From contig NZ_SOHA01000040.1 in the NCBI RefSeq assembly GCF_004403065.1, positions 1-64,000 of the forward strand: a stretch of DNA of 64,000 bases. The letters run 5' to 3'. Under the pieces are notes generated by a model. It was not told where the DNA came from and did no database searches. It saw only the letters and a program-made list of their open reading frames with translations. Of this stretch, positions 58,645 to 64,000 are shown in pieces. Within the stretch, counting starts at the first letter, position 1; every line of letters starts with the position of its first letter. This DNA is from Cryobacterium cryoconiti (GTDB taxonomy: Bacteria; Actinomycetota; Actinomycetes; Actinomycetales; Microbacteriaceae). The position numbers and the translations under genes are program-made.

Positions 58645-59286
58645 ATGGAAGCATTAGTGGACGGCGCCGTAGGCTTCTCGATTAGCGCGTTTTTCAGTTG
58701 GCCTGAATCAGGAGGCACTCTACGCGTCTCGCGGGAGGCAACGTGCCCAGGATCTAAAGTACCCCTGAACGGGTTACAGAATCTCGCAGGCCTGGATCGC
58801 AGGGCAGAATCAGTCGGCGGTGACGGGGGAGTATCCGTTAGCCGCACGGCACCCGCTGCCACTTACCGAGCGGCCAGTCCAAGGACTATCGCTGCAGTCG
58901 GTGACGAAGGAATCTACGGGTTCCGGATCGTGATCACCCGCCCTCGCGCCGTCCAAGCCTCCACGCTTACCTTGCTGTGCACCGCTACGGTCTCGCCCGG
59001 CGAACCCGGCGATCCCCTCCAGCCGGGCACCGTGATCTCCTCGCAACGCCTCCGGTGCGGTCGACGGAGCTGCCACCTTCAATTCGATACTCGGGTGGAA
59101 CGAATTAATCTCGCCCATTCTGCAAGCCCGTGGAAAGACCTCCTGTTCGCACCATTCGAAAGGCGTCACTTGCAGCACACGACCTGGACCGTCCACATCG
59201 CTGTCGATGTCCCTGACATCGCCCTTGGCGGGAACGCAACATTCATTTCAGGGCCTAATGGCAGAGGACACACCACCCATGAGTGA
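58645..59286 (+). CDS. Unknown protein at the head of the secretion operon
   Basis: 213 residues from ATG 58645, set by the -10. The first 60 residues are of mixed character. The second half looks like beta-rich protein (GIYGFRIVITRPRAVQASTL, TWTVHIAVDVPDIALGG) with strong G/C at third positions. It overlaps the start of the ATPase gene by eight bases. No family recognised; a minus-strand frame here is less convincing. Confidence 0.5.
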   Translation: MEALVDGAVGFSISAFFSWPESGGTLRVSREATCPGSKVPLNGLQNLAGLDRRAESVGGDGGVSVSRTAPAATYRAASPRTIAAVGDEGIYGFRIVITRPRAVQASTLTLLCTATVSPGEPGDPLQPGTVISSQRLRCGRRSCHLQFDTRVERINLAHSASPWKDLLFAPFERRHLQHTTWTVHIAVDVPDIALGGNATFISGPNGRGHTTHE

Positions 59287-60505
59287 CACAGGTTGCAGCG
59301 CACCCAACGACGTCTTCGGAGCGGCAGACCGCGCCGGAGATTACATCGAGGAAGACGCCGCTCTCATCGCCCCGATACAGCCTCGGCTCCGTTCCAAAAC
59401 CACGGGCAACACCACCGAAGGACCCGCCCAGATTGCACTGCCCCTACCGGCCGACGCGCTAAAGACCTCGCCGGGCTCGGGCGCATCGGCATCAACGATG
59501 GCCATCGCCAGTGATCTGGCCAGTACGTCTGTGCTGTTCACCAGTCCCACTGGCCTAGCTATCGCGTCGCACTCGACAACTCTGGGCAAGGCCACTGCCG
59601 GGTTTCGCGGTGCTTTGGCCCGCTTGGGACTGCCCGTTGGGCCAGGTGCCGCCGAGCTGGGGGATCGGCGCTGTCAGGAACTGCGGACTACGCACGAGAC
59701 GACAGTGCGGCAGGCGACTTGGACGCGTGCGGTCTCGGTCCTGGTGAACAACCCCAAGGGCGGCACGGGCAAGACTCCCACCGCCCTGCTCCTCGGGGGA
59801 GTGCTGGCCGCGATCCGCGGCGGATCGGTCGCGATCCTCGAAGTCTCCGACGACCCCGGCGCCCTGAACTTCCGCGCCGAGGGCAGCCCCCTCCTCGGCC
59901 TCGGCGAACTCGTCTGCGACGTCGACCAGGTCGCCACCGCGGGATGCCTCGCCGGATACACGGCCCCGCAAACATCGTTCGCCTCGGTGATCGGATCCAC
60001 CGGTCGCCGGGACCGGCTCACTGGCGAATCGGTCGTCGCCGTGTCCAACGTCATCGACGACTTCTACTCCATCCGTGTCATGGATTCGGGCAACGTTCCC
60101 ACCTCCTCCGCGTTCCGCGGCGCCGTGTCCGTCTCCGACGTCCTGGTGATCCCCGTGATGAACGCTGGCGACTCCGTCCTCGAAGCCATCCAGCTCCTCG
60201 AGGAGTTGCGGGCAGAGGGCGGGCCTTCCGCGGAGCTTGCGAATCGGGCCATCGCCATCCGCCTCACCGACGGCCGCCCCGAGAACGACGCCGTCCGAGA
60301 AGAGGTCGAGCGGCTCCTGAGCCAGGCCGGCGTGTCTGCCCTGCACGAGATTCCTTACGACTCCCACATTGCCGAACGCGGACAACTGACCCTCAGCCGC
60401 CTCAATCCTGCAACCCGGGACGCGTTCGTGGCAGCCGCCGCCAGCGTGGTCCGGTCCCTGCAAACCGCGGTCTCCGCCGCATCCACACAGAACCGGAAGG
60501 CCTAA
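59279..60505 (+). CDS. ParA/MinD-like ATPase of a conjugation cluster
   Basis: 408 residues from ATG 59279. A ~150-residue variable N-terminus is followed by an ATPase domain: deviant Walker A PKGGTGKTPTALLLGG (Pro where ParA usually has Thr or Ser), then AILEVSDDPGALNFRAEG, and a switch II region IRVMDSGNVPTSSAF. Homologues sit at the start of actinobacterial type IV secretion operons next to SCO6880-like genes. Probably organises or positions the apparatus rather than partitioning DNA. Confidence 0.75.
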   Translation: MSDTGCSAPNDVFGAADRAGDYIEEDAALIAPIQPRLRSKTTGNTTEGPAQIALPLPADALKTSPGSGASASTMAIASDLASTSVLFTSPTGLAIASHSTTLGKATAGFRGALARLGLPVGPGAAELGDRRCQELRTTHETTVRQATWTRAVSVLVNNPKGGTGKTPTALLLGGVLAAIRGGSVAILEVSDDPGALNFRAEGSPLLGLGELVCDVDQVATAGCLAGYTAPQTSFASVIGSTGRRDRLTGESVVAVSNVIDDFYSIRVMDSGNVPTSSAFRGAVSVSDVLVIPVMNAGDSVLEAIQLLEELRAEGGPSAELANRAIAIRLTDGRPENDAVREEVERLLSQAGVSALHEIPYDSHIAERGQLTLSRLNPATRDAFVAAAASVVRSLQTAVSAASTQNRKA

Positions 60506-60510
60506 CCCCC

Positions 60511-60825
60511 ATGCACGACCTCCTGCTCCACGCGGCGATCGAGAACCCCCTCGACGGGATCCTGCCCGACTTCTCTTTCGGCGGCGCCGAATTCACCGCT
60601 CTCTGGCAAAAACTCATCGCCGCTCTCTGGGCGATCGGCATCCTCGTGTCTATCGGATTCCTGATCTTCGGAATCGTCGCCATGGCCGGAGCTTCCGGAG
60701 ACACCAATCCCAACCCCCAAGCCCACGCCCAAGGACGCCGGAAAGCCGTCTGGGCCGGCATCTCCCTCGCCGCCCTCGCCGGCCTCGCCATCATCGTCGG
60801 CGCCGTCCTCTCCTTCGCCGGCTAA
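60511..60825 (+). CDS. Small two-helix membrane protein, pilin-like
   Basis: 104 residues, five bases after the ATPase stop. Two membrane helices (LIAALWAIGILVSIGFLIFG and AVWAGISLAALAGLAIIVGA) with a short Asn/Pro-rich loop. Size, topology and position fit VirB2-like pilins or the small membrane protein of actinobacterial secretion systems. Assignment by context. Confidence 0.65.
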   Translation: MHDLLLHAAIENPLDGILPDFSFGGAEFTALWQKLIAALWAIGILVSIGFLIFGIVAMAGASGDTNPNPQAHAQGRRKAVWAGISLAALAGLAIIVGAVLSFAG

Positions 60826-60861
60826 CCCACACCATCAACGCGCAAACCAAGGAGTCCCACC

Positions 60862-61587
60862 ATGCGAATGGTCACAGCATCCGGCCGTAGCCGCTGGCCC
60901 ATCGTCATCGGGGCCGCAGCCCTCGTCGTCGCCATTAGTGGAGGCATCGCCTACACCGCCACCCGCCCCACCCCAACACCGACCGCCGCACCGAGCACCG
61001 CAACGGCCACCCCCACACCGACCCCAACGGGCAGCGCGGGCGCCGGGGGGATCGGGGACGACGTCGCACCCACCGGCTGCCTCGGCGGACAAGACCGCAA
61101 CGTCAACATGGTCCTGGCCGCCCAGGCAGACGCCAAACACACCAGTTACGGAGCAGTGGAGGTCGCCACCACGTTCTATCGGTGGCTGTGGCAATCCCCG
61201 AACCCAGCAGCAAATTCAGCTGACGCAAACACAGTGAGTGCAGCGATCATGTCGTCCACGGCCAATGAGGCATTTCGCGACCTCGCCGCCGGCTACTCGG
61301 CGATGGCCAACACCGACATAACCTCCGGGCAGGTCCCAGCGAACACTCCTTTCCACTTGTCCACCACGAACGGCCTGTGGTTGATCTCGGAGGGATCCAC
61401 TGCTGACGAAGTCGAAGTGAACATCGCGGCAGGGTACGTGGTCAACGGCGAACTCAGCCCGACCAAGACGGCGGTCATCTCCCAGACGTTGGTCTGGGAG
61501 GACAACGCGTGGCACATCCAGAGCGCCGGCACTCCCGATCAAGCGAAGCTCGCAGCGGGCGGTACGCGTTACACCGGCGGCTGCTGA
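60862..61587 (+). CDS. VirB8/TcpC-like secretion protein
   Basis: 241 residues. One N-terminal helix (RWPIVIGAAALVVAISGGIA) is followed by a Thr/Pro linker and an outside domain with TSYGAVEVATTFYRWLWQSP, AANTVSAAIMSS-like helix and beta strands through TAVISQTLVWEDNAWHIQSA. This is the NTF2-like VirB8 fold arrangement, periplasm-side scaffold of type IV systems. The stop overlaps the next ATG (TGATGG). Confidence 0.7.
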   Translation: MRMVTASGRSRWPIVIGAAALVVAISGGIAYTATRPTPTPTAAPSTATATPTPTPTGSAGAGGIGDDVAPTGCLGGQDRNVNMVLAAQADAKHTSYGAVEVATTFYRWLWQSPNPAANSADANTVSAAIMSSTANEAFRDLAAGYSAMANTDITSGQVPANTPFHLSTTNGLWLISEGSTADEVEVNIAAGYVVNGELSPTKTAVISQTLVWEDNAWHIQSAGTPDQAKLAAGGTRYTGGC

Positions 61588-62990
61588 TGGCCGCAGATTG
61601 CGACAGCAACTTCTTCGTGTGCGGCGTGAAAGACGTCGCCGGTGGAGTCTCGGGTGCTGTCGGCGGTGTCAACAACGCCGTGAACACGGTCGCGGGTGTG
61701 GCGGACTTCTGGTCGGACCCGGCCGGGAACTCCTTCAAGTTGCTGCAGGGTGCAGCCAAGGGCCTCTCCGATACGGTGCTGCCGGCGCTCACGCAGGCGA
61801 CGCTTCCGGACCTGACCGCGGATTGGTTCATTCAGGCATACCAGGTGTCGTTTGCCCTAGCGATCTTCGTGTTCGTGGCCCTGTTGATCCCGCAGATCGT
61901 ACGCACCGCACGCGGCCACCAGTCCGGCCGGGAGCTGGGGGAGTCCCTCACCCTCTACGGGCCCGCGTTCATCCTTGGGGCCATGTTCGGTCCCGCACTC
62001 GGCGCGTTCCTGGTGAAGTTCTTCGGCGCCCTGTCTGACTCCTTGATCGCGTGGGGCGTCACCAGCAACTCCGAAACCATCGTGGCCAAGTTCTCCACGA
62101 TGCTCTCCGAGCAAGACGGGTCCGGACTTGCCGGCGGCGCTGTCCTTGGCGTGATTCTGATGTTCTTCATGATCCTGGGCCTGCTCGTCGTGCTCCTGAT
62201 GCTGATCGTTCAACTCATCACCCTGTACTTCTCCGGCGTCCTGTTCCCGCTGGGGTTCGTGTGGATCGTGGACCCGCAGAAACGGAAGTTCGGGTCGAAG
62301 ATCGCGTACCTCTGGTTCGGGGTCCTGGCGTCCCACCCGCTGCTGTTCTTCCTGCTCGCGATCGCGTACAGCATGATGAGCGCCCAGGTCGATGCGTTCT
62401 CCGACACCCCCAGCCTCGCCAAAACGGTGACCCTGGTCGTGTCGATCCTGGCTTTGTTCATGGCCGGCCTTGCCCCGGTCGCCCTGACGAAGTTCGCCCC
62501 CGTCATCCCCACCGGTGGCGGCGGCGCCGCACCCGCGGGACCGAACATCGGATCCCAGTCCATGCAGCAAGCCGACGCCAAATACAGCGACAACGGCCCC
62601 GAAAGCTCCGGCGGCGGAAGCTCACCGTCCACGGGCAGCTCAAGCAGAAGCAGCATCAGTTCCGGCGGCGCGTCGGCGGCCGGTGAGGGTGAGGCGGCGA
62701 CGTCGTCGATCTCTGAGGCCGCGTCCATGGGCACCACTGGCGGGGCCACCGCCGGTGCCGGCGCCGCTGCAGCAGGCGGCGGCGCGGCCGCTGCGGAGAG
62801 CGGCATGGCCGCCGCCGGTGTGGCCGAGTCCGCGACCGGTGCGGGGGCCGCGATCGGGATTCCCACGATGATTGCCGCCGGTGCGATGGCCGGGTTTGAG
62901 GCGACGAAGAAGGTCACCGATTCGGTGACCGACGCGGCCGTTGCCCCGGTTGAGGACCACGAGGACCATTATGGAAAGGACTCCGTCTAG
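61587..62990 (+). CDS. VirB6/TrbL-like polytopic secretion protein
   Basis: 467 residues. An N-terminal outside region with Gly/Val repeats (VAGGVSGAVGGVNNAVNTVA) comes first. About six membrane helices lie between 85 and 310, including the long LGVILMFFMILGLLVVLLML. A low-complexity Ser/Gly/Ala-rich C-terminal ~150 residues follows. This is the layout of TrbL/VirB6 channel proteins in actinobacterial conjugation systems. Confidence 0.75.
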   Translation: MAADCDSNFFVCGVKDVAGGVSGAVGGVNNAVNTVAGVADFWSDPAGNSFKLLQGAAKGLSDTVLPALTQATLPDLTADWFIQAYQVSFALAIFVFVALLIPQIVRTARGHQSGRELGESLTLYGPAFILGAMFGPALGAFLVKFFGALSDSLIAWGVTSNSETIVAKFSTMLSEQDGSGLAGGAVLGVILMFFMILGLLVVLLMLIVQLITLYFSGVLFPLGFVWIVDPQKRKFGSKIAYLWFGVLASHPLLFFLLAIAYSMMSAQVDAFSDTPSLAKTVTLVVSILALFMAGLAPVALTKFAPVIPTGGGGAAPAGPNIGSQSMQQADAKYSDNGPESSGGGSSPSTGSSSRSSISSGGASAAGEGEAATSSISEAASMGTTGGATAGAGAAAAGGGAAAAESGMAAAGVAESATGAGAAIGIPTMIAAGAMAGFEATKKVTDSVTDAAVAPVEDHEDHYGKDSV

Positions 62991-64000
62991 TGAGTGATAC
63001 CCCGGAGTCCCACATCCGTTACCTCGGCGGCGAGTCCGGCCACCGCGGCTTCTTCGGCGGCACCGCCTCCAAAACCCGGATGATCCTCCTCACCGTGTTC
63101 ATCGCCGGCGGCATGGCCGGCATGGTCTCAGGGCTCGGCCTCCCCGCCCTGATCGTCGCCGTCGCCGGTGTCGGCATCACGATGCTGACCACCGCCCGCA
63201 CCCACCGCGGCACCGTCCTCGAGCGTCGCCGGAAGCGCGCCCGCGCCCGGGCCAGGAAGCGCCTCGGCACAGACGAGTTCGTGCCGTACGAGGTCGGCGC
63301 GTGGGACCAACTCCAAGAAGCCATCCTCCGCGGCACCAAAACCGAGAAGCAGGTTGCGGAGCGGGCAGCGGTGAAGATGCGGGCGAACCCGGACGGCGCC
63401 GACGGCATGGGCTGGCTCCAATACGCCTCCAACATGCCCGGCATCGCCTGGCACGCCCCGATCGGTGAGCAACCATACCTGTCCGTCGCATTCTCCGTGT
63501 CCGGGCAGCTGCGCGGCATGGAAACCGCCGCCGCCCTCACCCGGGCAGCGAACGCGTGGGGCAAGTTCCTCGCCCGCCGCGCCGCACCCTCCTCGCTGAT
63601 CCGAAACGTGCAAACCCTCACCCGGGTTCTGCCGCCGGACTCGGCCCGGCAGCAACTGTGGGTGAAAACCCGCCTGGAACCCGTGCAGGAGAACTGGACG
63701 ACGGAGCAGCGGGAGTCGTTTGAGGCGCAGAAGCTCTCCTACGACGAAGTGATCCGGAAGTCCAGTGCCAACGCGATGGTGCAGCGCCACTACGTGGTCG
63801 TGTCTTGGCCCCTCACCCAGCAATTCACCGACGCCGCCGCAAAATACGGGCCGGGACGCGACGCGTGGCGGGCGTTGATGGCCGGGCAGATTCAGGCCAC
63901 CAAACTGGGGTTGAATGAGGCCCGGATGGGTGACGTGCAGGTCCTGACTGCGAAGCAGACCACGGCGCTAATGTTGCACCAGCAGAACCCGCACCTGCCC
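62990..64000 (+). CDS. SCO6880-family secretion protein, partial
   Basis: Starts at GTG 62990, overlapping the TAG of the previous gene by one base, and stays open to the window end (337 codons seen). Begins MSDTPESHIRYLGGESGHRG, then two membrane helices (about 29-65) and a basic stretch ERRRKRARARARKRLGTDEF. A soluble domain contains MGWLQYASNMPGIAWHAPIG and YVVVSWPLTQQFTDAAAKYG. The family is found in actinobacterial type IV systems upstream of the VirB4-like ATPase, which should lie beyond the window. Confidence 0.75.
   Translation, partial: MSDTPESHIRYLGGESGHRGFFGGTASKTRMILLTVFIAGGMAGMVSGLGLPALIVAVAGVGITMLTTARTHRGTVLERRRKRARARARKRLGTDEFVPYEVGAWDQLQEAILRGTKTEKQVAERAAVKMRANPDGADGMGWLQYASNMPGIAWHAPIGEQPYLSVAFSVSGQLRGMETAAALTRAANAWGKFLARRAAPSSLIRNVQTLTRVLPPDSARQQLWVKTRLEPVQENWTTEQRESFEAQKLSYDEVIRKSSANAMVQRHYVVVSWPLTQQFTDAAAKYGPGRDAWRALMAGQIQATKLGLNEARMGDVQVLTAKQTTALMLHQQNPHLP

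Noticed and set aside
59555-60463. 302-codon minus-strand open frame
   Set aside because: It is antisense to the ParA-like ATPase and Gly/Asp/His-rich without structure.

Overview
This is high-GC actinobacterial DNA, most likely from a member of the Microbacteriaceae. The clearest family marker is the small gene pair at 45.5-46.0 kb: a short 'MRxVTF'-type ORF overlapped by a 'MGRLTYNS' (DUF7882-type) protein. Codon use, actinobacterial-type operators and a class F sortase fit. The window reads as a large plasmid or plasmid-derived mobile element. It carries a primase-type replication gene, a parA plus ribbon-helix-helix partition locus with an 8-bp-phased centromere, toxin-antitoxin genes, a serine recombinase, and the start of a conjugative type IV secretion cluster. 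No relaxase gene is visible.

Layout. 0-12 kb is a mosaic of cargo: a frameshifted LysE transporter, a PadR/HAAS pair, a lipoprotein-sortase-CHRD operon, an alpha/beta hydrolase, two copies (one truncated and inverted) of a SnoaL-like gene, conjugation-associated LPD29, an IS21 remnant and a succinate-semialdehyde dehydrogenase. 12-24 kb holds a LexA-box-controlled dnaE2, an ABC-2 exporter, TetR and FBP genes, a class A beta-lactamase, an SGNH hydrolase and a DUF4232 membrane protein. 25-36 kb looks like a defence or accessory island: serine recombinase, OLD-family ATPase/TOPRIM nuclease, an unknown protein coupled to an XRE-ImmA protease regulator, and a predicted type IV restriction endonuclease. 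36-41 kb carries small membrane proteins, an SRAP (YedK) gene with a decayed partial copy 4.5 kb away, a RelE/Phd-like module, parA/parB with the centromere, and a KfrA-like coiled-coil protein.

41.8-47.5 kb is the most unusual part. Four minus-strand transcription units (DUF3846; a Cys-rich peptide plus DUF3560; DprA; an unknown protein) are each preceded by a ~155-nt conserved element. Each element is closed by a long inverted repeat whose sequence changes between copies with compensating changes. Most of the units are also followed by a related GC-rich hairpin. A fifth, truncated copy lies upstream of the LPD29 operon at 9.15 kb. I do not recognise the element. It could be a family of structured leader RNAs or of single-strand DNA promoters in a conjugative leading region.

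47.6-54.5 kb has a NmrA-like/MarR/NmrA-like operon, a formaldehyde dehydrogenase between two copies (one partial) of the rep 3' end, and the rep gene. A candidate plus-strand antisense RNA lies opposite the rep leader. 54.3-58.6 kb holds small DNA-binding proteins and a four-gene overlapping operon (XRE regulator, ImmA protease, MAB_1171c-like membrane protein, membrane-anchored hydrolase) that may be an undescribed signalling or response system. 58.6-64.0 kb begins a type IV secretion operon: unknown protein, ParA/MinD-like ATPase, small pilin-like protein, VirB8-like, VirB6/TrbL-like and SCO6880-like, which runs off the end.

The sequence shows several single-base frameshifts, one in a run of nine C, and a 22-base poly-C start. 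Some apparent pseudogenes may therefore be sequencing errors.
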